The translations under genes and the position numbers were made by a program. A stretch of DNA of 64,000 bases from Vitis vinifera (taxonomy: Eukaryota > Streptophyta > Magnoliopsida > Vitales > Vitaceae), in contig NC_081810.1 in NCBI RefSeq assembly GCF_030704535.1, positions 24,094,501 through 24,158,500 on the forward strand. Reading direction: 5' to 3'. The notes under the pieces are model-generated. The model saw only the letters and a program-made list of their open reading frames with translations. It ran no database searches and was not told the origin of the DNA. Of the stretch, positions 48,481 to 61,801 are shown piece after piece (positions within the stretch are counted from its first letter, which is position 1; the number at the start of each line of letters is the position of its first letter).

Positions 48481-51130
48481 AATACTTTAAAAAATAATTA
48501 TGTTAAAAAAAGTTTAAATAAATTGAGATATAATTTTTTTAATACTTTGTTGTAAAATAGAAAAAAGGGGAAAAAAAAACTAGAATGCTCAAAGAAAAAT
48601 AGAATGTAATTTGATTAACAAATTTCTTCTTTTATAAGAAGTTTAGGAAGATATTTACATCAATATAAATATAAATAATCATTTACAAATTCTCACAATC
48701 GAATAAATTCTTATATTTTATAACATTCCTATTCAATTATTATAAAAATATGTCTTATTAAAACATTTTTAGGAAAAACCTAGTAAAAAAAATCCTAGTG
48801 AAGGGAAAAAGTACAATACTCTAATTATAAAAAAAAAAAATCTCACTTAATTTATGGTTATATAAATTTCATAAAATTGTAAAAGAAGACATAGAAGTCC
48901 TCAAAAGACCATAAATGTCTAAGACAAATTTAATTAAAAATAAAATAAATGAGCTAAATAATGTTTTAGATTTTTTTAATAAAAATAAAATCATAAAATC
49001 TCATCCAATAATAAATTGATGATTCATAATAAATATTAAAATAAATAAAAGAAATCATGTATCATTGAAAATAAGTAAATAATCTTAACTAAAGTAGTAT
49101 GATTAATAGAAAATTATTCAGATCATGACTTGAATTTTTGAACAAGCCAAACCCAACAAAAAATAAGCTCTTTCTTTTATTTGCTAAGTCTTTGACCAAT
49201 ATGAATATCGTTAATATTCTCATATATATTCATAACTTTTTGTTAGAGATAGTGATAATAATTGGTTATGAATGATAACATCCTATTTTAATATAGCTTT
49301 TGATTTTTCATAATTTCTAGTTATGTATAAACGCAATAGTTTTCATATTACTTTTAATATTTAACTTTTGACAGTATAAATGTAATATTTTTCATATAGC
49401 TTTTGGACTTTTAACATTTATTTTATATAACTTTAGACTATAAATAATTAAAATTTGGGTAATTAAATACTATAAGTCAATGCATAATTATAATTATCAC
49501 ATAAAAGAAACTATATTCAATATACTTTATCCTAATATTTGATGTAGAAATTATGAAAAATATTAATGATATTTCAAACTATTAGTTAGAGTCTCATGTT
49601 GGTAATGTATTCTAAAGTAAAAGAATAAGAAAAAATGAAGAGAGAATAAATAGAAATGCTAGAAAAATAAAATGTAATTTGATATCATCCATGACTTTTT
49701 ACCATATGATAAATTCTTATATTTTATTACATACTTTAAATTTAAAAAAAAATAAAAATAATTATTTAAAACCATAACGTAAAATTTATATTTTTTTATA
49801 TAAAATATTCTACTATATAAAATTTATTTATTTTAAAATCAAAGAAGGATGGACGATTCTTAAATGATGATAAAAAGAATAGTAAAAATGATGTGAAAGT
49901 GATTGTATGGTGAATATTTTTAATTAAAAAAATAAAATTATAATAAAAAAATAAGAAACCTGTGCTTTGGGCCTCCCATTTGCAAATAATATGGTTTTAA
50001 AATCCTAGGAATAGGGAATATAAGAATCAACCTTTAATGTGCAAAATAATATGAGTTTTGTACATTCTATGCTGAGACTCATTTTTATGTGCCCAAATTA
50101 CCCTCACCCACTTCATGTCAACTACCATATTAACCGATTGTTTAAAAAAATGACAATTAATTAATCTATCTGAAATTTGGGTTACACACCCCACCCAAGA
50201 ACCATCTCAAATTGCCCAAATCTAAAACCTTCCTTTCAAAGTTGTTGAACATTTCTCTTTTTCTCTCTCATTTTAGAAAATAAATGCTTAATCCCAAACT
50301 TCAATCTACATTTTTTTTTCCCATTTTTGGAGCAATCAAATCTACACTTCATCCTAAGAACATCCAATTAAACAACAACTTGAAAAGGTATAGTTGTGAC
50401 TTTGATTCTACTACAGTAGAGCGGACTTGAACGAAAAGGTGAACTTCAAAATATTGACTCTTAAATAAGATATCTTGTCATAACTCCAACCCAAAATTTG
50501 AAAGTAATTAATTTTTATTAAATGTTCTTTAGCTCATTCAATTGAAATGGAGCACATCAACAATTTTGAAGTCATTCTTGGACATCGACTTTTGTCTGCA
50601 GTCATAAGACGATAACTTTACATGTAGATGGATTTTTGACTGCATGATCGTTGATTCGATCCGATCTTTTTTTGGTTTTGAGACTCATGAAATGAAAAAT
50701 TAAAGTGATAATTTCTTTATGATGGTCGGAAGAATGTCATCTCTAGAAATTGGCTAGAAGTCCTTGAGTTTTGTAGAATTTTTTAAAGTCCAAAGCCAAT
50801 CCGACACGCAACGCACCACCTTCGCATATACTCATACTATTCTCAAGCGTGTGTAAAAGAATAAATTAAAGACTTTTCCTTCCCATACAATGAACACAAT
50901 TTGTAGTCATTATTCCATCCAACTTTCACCGGAATAAATCTGCATCTCCCTTCAATCTTCAATCTCAAAATACTAAAACCACCCACTTTACCTACATTCT
51001 TCTAAATCCAATCCTAGGTACCGAATCTAGATAAAGGCTACACATGCTTTCGTCCACGTTACTTCTACCACTCGAACATATTTATCTTCATATCCTCCCA
51101 AAAAGTACTAATAAAAAAAAATTAAAAAAT
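48480..51130. other. AT-rich intergenic DNA, no gene seen
   Basis: Extremely AT-rich to about 49950, then more mixed. I find no frame with a domain and no splice-consistent exons. 50100-51060 has ordinary base composition but only short frames. Confidence 0.6.
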
Positions 51131-51132
51131 AA

Positions 51133-51351
51133 TTTTTTATGTTTGATTTCAACATAAAAAATAAAAAATATATAAAAATAAAATAAAATATAATAAAAAT
51201 TTGATACATTTTAAAATTATTTTATCTTTACAGAAAACAAAAAAGATAAGTGAAAGAAGTTTGAAATAATATAAAATAATTTATTGATTTTAAATCTATT
51301 TTTTTTTTCTTTATATTTTATTTCTCTCGCATTTTCTAGAACCAAACATAG
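51133..51351. mobile_element. Degraded Tourist-like MITE
   Basis: The right end reads gaaccaaacatagcc followed by TTA, matching the right end of the 9726-10051 MITE. The left end is a decayed 'atgtttgatttc' around 51139. The interior is A/T with 'ttaaatctatttttttttt'. No coding. Confidence 0.5.
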
Positions 51352-51359
51352 CCTTAATT

Positions 51360-54300
51360 TTATTATGATTCAGTTATTCATTATCCTAATGAGTCTAATA
51401 AGTTGAACTAGTAGATGACATTATCTCAAAATTAAGCTAACAATTGAATTATCAAAGAATGGACCATGAATTTATATTACTATTATTATTGTATGACCTA
51501 AAAAAAGTCTTCTCACAATAATTAGAAGTATAATATAGATAAAAGAAAAATAATTGTATTGTAATTGTATAACCATGATAACAATAATTATTGTATGACC
51601 TAAAAAAATATCTTCTCATAATAATTAGAAGTATAATATAAATAAAAGAAAAATAATCCTATTATAATTGTACAATAAAAAAATGTTAACTTGCAAAATT
51701 CTATCAAATTATGGCTCTTTTGTAATCTAAATATGGGCTATTCTTTAAATCCTTTATTATATTTATACTAGTTAAATAGTCATAGATATTCTAGATTATT
51801 CCACAATTTTCATGAATAGAAAATTAACAAAATTTGTAAAATATTTTACACATGTCCTATTTCTATTCAATAATAATAAAATAATTAAATAACAATTAAA
51901 ACAAAATAAATAAATAAATAAAAGAAAACTAAATATTAAGTCAAAAACTTGTAAGAGTAGTTTGTTCTCCTTAATTTTTTTTTTTTTATCAAAGGTTTTC
52001 TCCTCTACCTTAAGATTTCAATTTTTTTTTCCTTAAAATAGACCCTTAAATTGATTTCCTATATATATACTAAAAATTTCTATGCCTAAAAATCTTACTC
52101 ACGTCCTTAACCAATTCTCAAGATTTCAAAAACTCTGTTTTTCCCACTCCACTTGCCTTCTTCACTTTTATTAATTTTCAAAATCTCAGATATCTTCTTT
52201 TTTCCCTTAAAAAAAAAAAAAAGATTTTTCATAAAATTTAAATTCTATCCTTTCTCACACCAATCTAAGGCCTTCTTAGGTTAGTATTCAAAATTTTTTT
52301 CCTCTCTCTCTCTTTCTATATTGTAAGGGTTATAACATATTTGGGGTCTACATTAGGTCATCCAAATGCCCATAAAACATGTTGTGATAGACGTTGAGGG
52401 GGTTTTTTCTTTCTACCTTTTTGCAAAGTTGACACTATGTGCACTAAAGAAAAATGATCGTTTACTCTTATTGCAAGAAAAGTGGTTATTTCTTCAAAAT
52501 AGTTATAGCTAGATAACCTACAACACCCCCTTAAAGTTATCTATCTTAACTTGACGCCTTGATGATACATCTACTCCATGGGTTTGAAATGGATTTCATA
52601 CATTTCAATGGTGAAATTAGTTCCACCTTCAATCATTTTGAGATTGGTTTGAGCGTCTTAGTTTTGTGGTAGGAGCTAGAGGCTTGTTAAGGAGAGGTTG
52701 ACACATATCAAACTTGTTTTGATTAGAGTGAGAGGGATGAAGGATCATTGTGTCTTTATGACATGTGTTATCTCTAAAGGCTTCCACATAGTGGCAGAGC
52801 TAGGAAATAAGTTAGAAGGGGAGAGGGGATCATGATTTAGGTATTTATTTCATTGGACAAAATGAGAAACAAATTGCTTATTCGCCTATGTGGTAACTAT
52901 AGAATTCATGTTATATCCTCAAGAAAGGGATTATTGAATCCCAATTTTTACTAAAAATTTGGGAAGGGGAGGGGAAAGGTGATGTGTGAGGGCGTGAGCA
53001 CTTGCTTCCTCCAAGACATGCTTTGGCTTTGTTTTTGCTTCCACATCATCTTTAAACAATTAATATGAGAGGTTATTGGACTAGACACAAAATAGTATAG
53101 TGTGAAACATGAGTCTATGAATGCTCAAGCTTCTGCATGAGAATCATCTCCTAGATAATACGACATTTGGCTTCTTCATAGATGAATATCGTCTGTTGAC
53201 GAATACCAAATTAAATTGAGCAATGAGAGAGACATAACAAAACTTTATGTTACTCATTCCCTCATTAGAAAACCAACATGTTATAGCATAAGGCCCTACA
53301 TAAAGGAAAAAAGACGATTTATTTTTTCTAGACACAACTCTCAGTGTAGTTTGTGGGAATCAAGAACTAAAGGCCTAATTCAAACAATGATTTCTAAAGA
53401 ATGATTAGGGGGTATGCTGATGACTATGGGGGAAAAGAAGCTACAACTTGAGAAGAAATTGAGCAAGCAATAGGTAGAACATAAGATTTTAAAATTTGAT
53501 AGTAGAGATTTATCAGAATTTATTTTTGGATAAAATACTCTCATGAGAATTTTAAATTTTTCATGTTGATATTATCCTATTACACTAAGTTTTCAATTAG
53601 GAAATAAATACTTTTGTAAATTCTTAAAGTAGATAATTTATTTAGCAAGGTAATTATTAAAGTTTTAAAATGTTCTTAATTAATTCAAAAAGATTAAGTG
53701 GGAGAGGGCTCTGAGCAAGCCCATGGATTTCATGGTTGAGCTCATCTTAATTTGGGTTCATTGCCACCCCACTAGTAGATTGGGCCTTAGGAATAAAGGG
53801 ATATGAACTCTTCAATTGGAAGAGACTAGACATATTTGTAGTAGGAAAACACCACATTGATGGGGTTTTTTACCTGGTGACACTAATGTTAAGGACAATG
53901 CTTATATACTTAACTTGGATAGAAAGTGATCAAATCACTTACTACAATCCCACTTGCATAGTCTAAGGGTCACATTTTAAGGTATACTGATCTTGACTTA
54001 AGTACTTTCTAATATTAAGGCATAGAGATTAATCTAAGAAGGTCTTTAACTAATAATAAGGTCATGACCCACTCATTGTAAGCTTGATTCTTATGATATT
54101 AGGATACCTTACAAAAGGATATGTAGTTCTAAGAGCTCTATATTTTTTATTTAAATCATGCCTAATTATTCTTTTGGATTAAAAAACAATCTAGATATAG
54201 TAACTAAATGTAGAGAAATTAGTTTAGGTAGAGCTAGTTATTCCTTATGAACTAATCTAGTAGGAAGAAAGAGTGGTACATCAAAGGTGACATGAGACGA

Positions 54301-54480
54301 ATCAAAAAACCAAATGTCTCATACTTGGATCTTTGGATAATGTGTTGTAATAGCAACATATGTCTATTACTATAGACTTTGGCGTTCTCTTTCAATTCTA
54401 CAAAGGACATTTGGTGATAAGGGCTAGTTAACTTAGACAAGTGACTCTTAGAACTATTATGAGTACTAGAGTTCATATGA
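51360..54480. other. Intergenic DNA, no gene seen
   Basis: A diverged direct repeat with 'gtatgacctaaaaaaa.tcttctca.aataattagaagtataata' occurs at about 51493 and 51592. 52330-54480 is less AT-rich and may derive from retroelements, since it runs into a Copia gag-like segment, but no domain is readable in it. Confidence 0.5.
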
Positions 54481-54900
54481 TCTTAAAGGCTTTGTGAGTT
54501 TCATTTGGAATGACTAACAGGTGTCTCAAAGATCACAAGGGTGTTCATATGGAAGTCAAACATTCTTCAGGTTCTTCTACTAAGAAGAAGAAAAAGAACA
54601 CTAAAAAAAAAAAAAAAAAGTTTACAAGAAAGAATAAGAGAGCAAACTCAAGCGTAAGTGATTCCTTTGTGCCCCTCTAGGACACTAGAAAAAGATTGCT
54701 CATATTACTTAAGGAAAAAATAAAGTATACATCATTTTCTTATTGTTAAATATATGATGGTAGATTTCACTAATTATGGTAGATAAATTTTAGGTCTACT
54801 ATCTACAAGTTTTTACAAGGTTTTCAACAAATGAGAAGGTTACATGATGAGATTGTACTTATCTTAACTTCAGTTGTAAGGTTAGCTATTCAGATCAAAT
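54480..54900 (+). mobile_element. Copia gag-like fragment
   Basis: Matches 29815-30180 of the plus-strand Copia remnant in order: 'ttcaggttcttctactaagaagaag', 'agaataagagagcaaactcaag', 'gtgattcctttgtg', 'agtatacatcat' and 'tttcaacaaatgagaaggtta'. A 17-bp A tract interrupts it. It is broken and stands alone, without RT or integrase. Confidence 0.65.
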
Positions 54901-56945
54901 GTTATGCTAGGATTGACTCAACCTAGATAACCTTTGCAAAAAAATTAATTGTCTCACCAACTATGCTATGATGCACTTATATATACTAGTGAGTGTCCAC
55001 ATGCGAAGTACATGAATCAACATGAAAAAAGTTTGATAAAGAAAGAAGTATATAAGTGCAAACCCTCCATTTTGCTTTCATAGCAAATGCTTTTCATCAT
55101 ACTTGGCTTCCCTCGCCTTGCATCTTCATGTAGTGTGTGCACTTAGGATTCCCCTTCTACTTAGCTCTTCATCACGCTCTTTGGTGGTCTGTTCGATACT
55201 TAGCTTTGACATTGACTCTTGGGATACTTTTGGATACCTTTTAGAGAGAGTTTTTGGGTCTACAACATAACTTAGAGGTTCTCCCAAAGTTTCAACGCGT
55301 TTGGAGCTCTTACGGGCTTCATCGGCATATTAGGTCAAATCGGTCTTTGTGAATCAATTTAATCAATTCCCTTGACCGGTTGATTGGGTTTTTGAGTTTT
55401 TAACCTCATTTCGATTGCCTTTTTATCTTGCCTTTTTTGTTCTTCTTTGGGGGTTCCCAAAGGTGTTTTGGTTGGTTTTTATGAGCCTTAGCCCTAGGTT
55501 AAAGGTCTCTTTGGGTTAAGTTTGGATTTAAAAAGAATTGAGCTTTGGTGGAGATGGTGACAATTGTTTAGATCTTCACCATTCCTTGTCCTATAAAACA
55601 AGGTCTTACGAGTTCATTTTAAGGGACTTCTCTATTGGTTTTTGAGAGGAAACTTTACTAATTTTTTTAGAGGAAATTTCTTTGGAGATTAAATGAGAAA
55701 TTATGCATAATAAAAGCTAAATGATTTCACTCATGAGGAGATTTCTTGGATAAGTTCTTTTTAACTCTAGTTTTTGTGCTTATTTTCAATTCATTTTCTT
55801 CCATCTTTTGATTCTTGAGAAGATATGTATGTTGGGTGTAAATATTAAAGACCGCACACTTGATTGTTGGATAATTGTTCTTCATCTATGAAGTTTCTTC
55901 TTCTTTTCTTTACTTCATTCACCTTGATTGTTTAAGAAGATATTTGATCTCTTGAATAATTTGTTGCTCAATAGTTTTTCACGCCTTGCTTAATTGGTTT
56001 TGTTCTGTTTTTTTTTTTTGGGTATTTTACCCTTCTTAAAGCCCATTGATTAAACCATCATATGAGGCTTATTTGGAATTTAAATTCTTATTTTTCTTAT
56101 TATTCCTCTTTTGGGGATTTCATTTTTCCCATTCATTTTAATAGTTTTTGAAAACTTTGTGATTGCTTTTAAAATAAAATTTGAGAGCCACAAAGTAATT
56201 GCTTATTTACTAAAGAGATTTTATCTAACAAAAGCCCTTCAAAGCCTCTTTTTGTCCTCTTGGGTTTTTTTTTTTTTTTTTTTGCAAATATACTTGTGAA
56301 ACATATTTTCAAACCCTCATGGTCATTTTTGTGGTCTAATGTCAAGCCTCTTACCATGGGCTATGGTTTTACATTGTGCTTGAGAAAATAGATAGTTGCT
56401 CTCATTTTTTTTTTTTTTTGAAAGCTTTTACAAACTAGAATTTAGAGGATCATTTTCAATCCTTTTGAATCATTTCTCATGGTCATGCATGACTTAAGAT
56501 TATGATCATTTTAAGGATAATAATGGTTGTCCCTAGTTCTTGGCATATATGACTTGATTTCATATAGGAACATGCTTCTCCACGAAAGTTTTCACATGCT
56601 GAAACACTTACTTTTTCCAAACAGGAGTATTAACCTCTTATAAGTTTAAATCCATACTCATTTAAAGGTTGTGAAGGAGTGAAGCCATATAATTGAACTA
56701 TGACTCACTTAACCTACATCATTCATTTTTCTAAACTCTTGATTTTCATTTTTTTATTTATTTTATTTAGCATAAACCACTAAGTGATAGCAACATCATA
56801 CTATTTGAGCTTCAGCCCTTGAGTTCTCCGAGGCACAAGACATACAAGAGCTTAGTGATAAGAGCAGACGTGTATCACTGACCAACCCCTAACTAAGGGG
56901 TAAAAGTTAATCATGGTCAATTGAGGACCATATAACTTATAGTAA
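54900..56945. other. Intergenic DNA, no gene seen
   Basis: Mixed composition with T tracts near 56010 and 56260-56285. Only short frames; the one at 56111 is read through a T tract. It may include LTR-like non-coding DNA, but I cannot define ends. Confidence 0.5.
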
Positions 56946-56949
56946 GTCT

Positions 56950-57268
56950 CCCAAGTTTGTTTGATAACTGTTTTTAATAATAGTTTTTTATTATTCGAAA
57001 TACAAAAAAATCATAAAAATATGTTTAATAATAAAAAATTATTTTTTATTTTTTATAGTTATTTTTTATTTTTATTTATTTTTTATAATTATAAAAGTAA
57101 AATGATTAAAAATAAAATATTAGAATTAAAAATTATTTTTAAAACATATTTAAAAAGATTAAAAATATTTTAATTTACAAACAAACTTTTGTTTTATAAA
57201 ATATCATAAAACATTTTTCTAAAATTGTTCTTCAAAACAATATTCGAAAATAATTATCAAACAAGTCC
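56950..57268. mobile_element. AT-rich MITE with TTTGTTTGATAA-type ends
   Basis: The left end reads AGTTTGTTTGATAACTGTTT, and the reverse complement of the right end reads AGGACTTGTTTGATAATTAT. The interior is A/T with partly self-complementary 'aaaaataattttt' words. Adjacent DNA to about 57560 has the same character and may be a second, more decayed copy. Confidence 0.6.
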
Positions 57269-57770
57269 TAATTATTTGAAAATATTTTTTAATATCGTTA
57301 TCAGAAAATAGTTTTTGAGAATAATTTTTAAAAACAATTCTTTGATATATTTTAAAGTAAAAAATTATTTAAGAATTTAAAATATTTTCAATCCATTTTC
57401 TATAATTTCAAATATTTTTTGAAAATAATTTTTATTTTTAATATTTTATTTTCAAACATTCTTCATAATTATAATTATTTTTAAAAAATAATCCTAAAAA
57501 TGAAAATAAAAAAATATATTCTAAGAAAATAATCTATTATTAGAATAAAAATTATTCCTAAAAACATTCTTATTTGTGTTTTTTCTTTATCTTTTAAAAA
57601 ATAAAGGCATTTAAGTATTATTTTTAATAAAAAAATTAACTAGTCTCCTTATACGAAATAAAATTAATGCTTATCCCAAATTTCTTAAAATAATTTTTTA
57701 ACATCCTGCTTTGATCTGTCTATTTGCTGGCGTAAATAATTTTTTGTTGTAATAATAATAATTTTTTGGC

Positions 57771-57787
57771 ACACGTGTGGTACACGT
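57771..57787. promoter_or_regulatory. G-box/ABRE-like pair upstream of the EEP gene
   Basis: ACACGTGTGGTACACGT contains a palindromic CACGTG (57772-57777) and a second ACGT core nine bases on. Closely paired ACGT cores are typical of abscisic-acid-type response elements. It lies about 490 bp before the ATG; function is inferred. Confidence 0.4.
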
Positions 57788-58162
57788 CTCACGCCGCCCA
57801 ATGATCAAATGTGATAATGCTTGAAGTCATGGCCTTTCTTTTGAAGGCATATTTTCATCTAGAAATTTGAACAGATTTGAAATGTTGGTTAGTGGCTGTT
57901 ATTCTGAATTTACACCAAAGAATTCATTTTCAGAACACCTGGCCATCTCCTTTCGATCCACCCCCTTTGCGCTTTTCTCATGAAGCATTGATTCCATGTG
58001 AAAGTGGGTGACTTTCGCAGACCACCACTCTCTTTTTTGTTCGCGAAGGTTGAGAGTCTTTTTCTGTGATTTCTTCAAGGGTATTGTATAGCAATTACTG
58101 TCTGAATCAAATTTTAACGGTAAATCCAACACACCCAATTGGAAATAGTGGTTTTGAACAAG

Positions 58163-58170
58163 TATTTATA
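58163..58170 (+). promoter_or_regulatory. Possible TATA box of the EEP gene
   Basis: TATTTATA lies 99 bp before ATG 58262. If used, transcription would begin around 58190-58200, just before an out-of-frame ATG at 58203. An alternative is an upstream start within the GC-richer 57890-58140 region. Confidence 0.35.
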
Positions 58171-58202
58171 GGGGAGGACTGATAAACCACATTGTCTGTT
58201 TG

Positions 58203-58379
58203 ATGAATGGCCTCTTAGAGTTTGTCATTGAACCATTTGGAGGTTGTTCATCATACAGTACATGGATGTCCCAAGTGAAGAGTTCCAGGATCCAGATCAT
58301 CAGTCTTTTGGTTCAAATACTGTGGGGTGCGTTTCATGTACTACTTTCAATATCCTTGCACCGATCTACAAGAGATTAA
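58203..58379 (+). promoter_or_regulatory. Overlapping out-of-frame upstream ORF
   Basis: ATG at 58203 opens a 58-codon frame ending TAA at 58377-58379, overlapping the first coding exon of the EEP gene in another frame. If in the mRNA it could limit translation from ATG 58262. No domain, so no protein function is claimed. Confidence 0.4.
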
Positions 58380-61300
58380 GCAACAAGGTATTTCTTGATA
58401 AGTTTTAATTCTGGGTTGAAAACAATATAGTGGGTTTTGCTTTCGATGTCCTGATTGTTGTTTCTGCAATGGAACTTTTCAGCGTTGTGAGAGTGAGTTC
58501 AGAGAGTTTTGGCTTCGTAGGAATGAAAGCATATTGGACAGGCTACTTCATTTAAAATCTTCGATTATATGCTTGCAGGTACGTCTGATGAGTTTCTTTC
58601 AATAGAATTTTTTGTCTTTACATGTGTGGAGTCATGGATCTTTATATTTGTGGTGTCAGGAATTTTGGGTTGGTAATGAAGACCTTGTAAGCATGTATGA
58701 GAAGCGACTTGGAGTTGCGGGCTATGTCACTTATAAACTTGCTCGGACTAATAACCGTGGTGATGGTACACTAAAAAATTTTTGTTGTCTTTGTTTGACT
58801 TAATATTAGTCATTTTCCTGTGTTTACTTCTTGTTTCTGTTTTGTTTGACTACTGGGGCCCTTAAAGAACTGTATTTGAATGTAACCTTAAATATTTCTA
58901 AATGTTTTTCTTACTCTTTGTGCCTAACATGGGCCTTTTTCCTCTACTAAGTTCTCACCAAGTTTTTCTGTTCCCTTTTTGTTTTTGATTTTTTTGGAGT
59001 TTTTTCCTTCATTGATTCTTGAAGTTCATGTCATTTATAGGGCCATGTAGTTCCCAAATCTTGAATTTGTGTGTATAGGTAGCAGGGCTTTTTCTTGGCT
59101 GCTTTCACTGTTCTGAAAAATTTAGAGAATTCAACTTCCAGCTCCCTTGTGGGATTATATTTTTGTCTTTTTGGGTTTTTATTGATCTGTTTCCAGAGTG
59201 AAAAGTATTAGAATTTCTCATAATTCAACACTAGAATTTCTAATTTCTGATTACTTGTATTCTTAAATTAAATGTGACAGAAAAAACATGAAGAATTAGT
59301 TTCTTTTGGGCCAGAAGTTGTTTGAAGAATGCATGATCTACATCTATGTCCATTATTTGGAGCAAATAAAATGATAGTCAAAAAGAAAATAAATCCAAAT
59401 GAGAATGCCGAGGCTAAATCAAGGCATGTGAAGCAAGTTTTAATAAGAAATGAGGCAGTATCTTCACAGATTATGTAGTCTTCTGTTACCAACATCCAAA
59501 ATCAATTATGGCACGGACCTTATAAATTCTCTGTGGAAATCTTATCCTAATGCAGATTTCCCAGAAAAATAAAATAATACAGAAAAGAAATACCTAGAGA
59601 TTAATGGGGTAGGAAGCAGAGAGGATGGCAATTTGTCATCTTACTTATTCTTAGTTTTAATATGGATAGTGATGGAAGAGAGAAGAAAAGTAGGTCGGTG
59701 TTTTCCTAGGCCAGTTACAAGAGTATTATTTGGATATAATCACACTGGGAAGCCATTGCAAAATGTTGTCAGAAATCCTTTTCACACTTACTCTCTTCTC
59801 TTTAGTCCATGTTGAAGATTCAAAATGAATAGAACTAAAGTTTAAGGATTGATAATGGTTTGGAGCAGTTTCACACTCACTTTGCTGGTATTAACCTTTA
59901 GACAACTAAGTAGATCCTCCCAGTTAAATTATTTCCCATGGTACCGTCATGATTGATAAATCGTAGAAACATTTTTATCAGACTCAAAGATTTTAATTTT
60001 TATGTATCAGTGGTTTCTTTCTTCTTTACTCTGCACAAAGTTTTTGAACTGTTTCACCCATACTTGCACATGTTCTGAGCCTTTGCTAACTTTGTTTGGC
60101 ACAGGTTTGCTAACAGCAGTCAACAAAAACCAGTTCCGTGTTTTGAATTCCAGAGAATTTCTCTTCCATGACATTGCTGATCGTGTGGCCCTGCTTTTAC
60201 ATGTTGAGCTGCTTGTTTGTTTTCCTCAAAACCAATCTGCAGATATAAAGAAGGAAGCTCTTATTGTGAATACACACTTAATTTTTCCTCATGACTCGAG
60301 CTATTGCTTCCTCCGTTTACAACAGGTGACATATTTAAGCCTTACCATATGGTTCTTTTAGCAAATTAATACAACATTAACTTTCATTATTTGCTCTAAT
60401 TTATCTACCAATTCCGAAACTTCCTAAACTATCTCTTTTTTTTTTTTCCTTTTTTCTTTTTTTGATCTCTTGAAGGTTTACATGATTTTACAATATATTG
60501 AATCATATTGTGATGAACACCAACTACCATCTGTACCTATCATCCTATGTGGGTAAGTTCTGAATGATCAAGAGAATAAGCAGTTAATTTATATCACAAG
60601 TGCTCTCTGATTTTTTATTTTTGGAAAGTAGAGCAAGTTTTTGTGTAACTTCCTATCCGACTACCATTGTAAAACTGTGTAGGGATTGGAATGGAAGCAA
60701 CAAGGGACATGTCTATAAGTTTCTGTGCTCGCAAGGTTTTGTTTCATCCTATGACATTGCTCACAATTACATGGACATTGATGAAGATTCCCATAAGGTT
60801 ATTTACTCTCTCCATGATGTGCTAGTGAGCACATTAAATGTATTTATGTAAAAAAAAAAAAAAAAACATGCTAAAGATATAATTTTTTGCAGTGGATCAG
60901 TCACCGTAACCATAGAGGAAATGTATGTGGAGTGGACTTTATATGGCTCCTCAATCCTAACAAACATCGGAAGCCACTTAAAGAAAGCTTTATGGAAGCA
61001 CTTCTTGGAAATATCACGGTGTGTAGAATATAAATACACATGATTCTCATTTTTCTAATTGATCGATTTCAATGCAAGTGAATTGATATTTCTTTACTTG
61101 TCACACTATAGAACCTACTGCAGAAAGCATCGACAGGAAGTGTTGATCCACTACATTTTTTCGAAATGGATGGCAGTTACATTACTTACTCTCAGTTCTG
61201 CCAAGCTCTTGCTAAGGTATCCTTTGGCTTGTGTCACAATATGCCTGGAAATATGAATTATTTGGAACATCATCGGTAGTTAAAATAGGTGACTAATACT

Positions 61301-61801
61301 TCACCCTATTTTTTCTCTCTTTTTTGTCAGCTAGGGGTATGTGGGAGTTCTCATAGTGACCTATGCAATGAAGATACAAAAAAATTATGGGAACATCTAG
61401 ATACAGATAGAAATGGAGTCATTGATCTTTTGCAATATTCTGTAAGCTTTTCTTATTATTTTTATTTTTAAAAAATAAATTTGTATTTTACATCCTTTAT
61501 ATGCAGATTGGTTTAGATTAACAATGGCATGCTTAATTAAGTTCTGATATTGTGACTATTGCAGAGGGCAGAGAACCTGCATCCTTCGCTTCTACAGAAG
61601 GAAGACACTGAAGAAAATGGGGGACAGATAAAAGAAATGTTCAACACTTCTACCTCTACAACTATGATTGGTTTCAATGTCAAAAATGCAATGCTCTTCC
61701 CTCCAGAAGTTGAGAAAGGGATGTGGCCTGAGAATTATTCACTATCTGATCATGCACACTTAACTGTGGAGTTTTCCCTAGTGGAAATGAACTGTACCTG
61801 A
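58262..61801 (+). CDS. EEP-family nuclease/phosphatase with EF-hand, At1g02270-like
   Basis: Ten exons with GT-AG borders and consistent phases: 58262-58387, 58483-58578, 58660-58765, 60105-60325, 60476-60552, 60683-60797, 60893-61018, 61112-61216, 61331-61441 and 61565-61801; 439 residues. The endonuclease/exonuclease/phosphatase fold (CCR4-like, Mg2+-dependent phosphodiester hydrolysis) shows all the expected residues: Asn30 (FNILAP), Glu75 (CLQE, formed across an exon join), NTHL 165-168, Asp210/Asn212 (GDWNG), Asp262 (VDFIW) and Asp423/His424 (SDH). Between the VDF and SDH motifs sits an EF-hand loop, residues 348-359 (DTDRNGVIDLLQ), with Asp at 1, 3 and 9 and Asn at 5, but Gln at position 12 where Glu is usual. 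A weaker first hand precedes it (FFEMDGSYITYSQF). This domain mix matches the plant 'calcium-binding protein At1g02270' family. Substrate unknown (RNA or a phosphorylated small molecule). No signal peptide seen. Confidence 0.93.

Noticed and set aside
57899..58138. 79-codon minus-strand frame upstream of the EEP gene
   Set aside because: It has no recognisable domain and lies in what may be leader or promoter DNA of the plus-strand gene.
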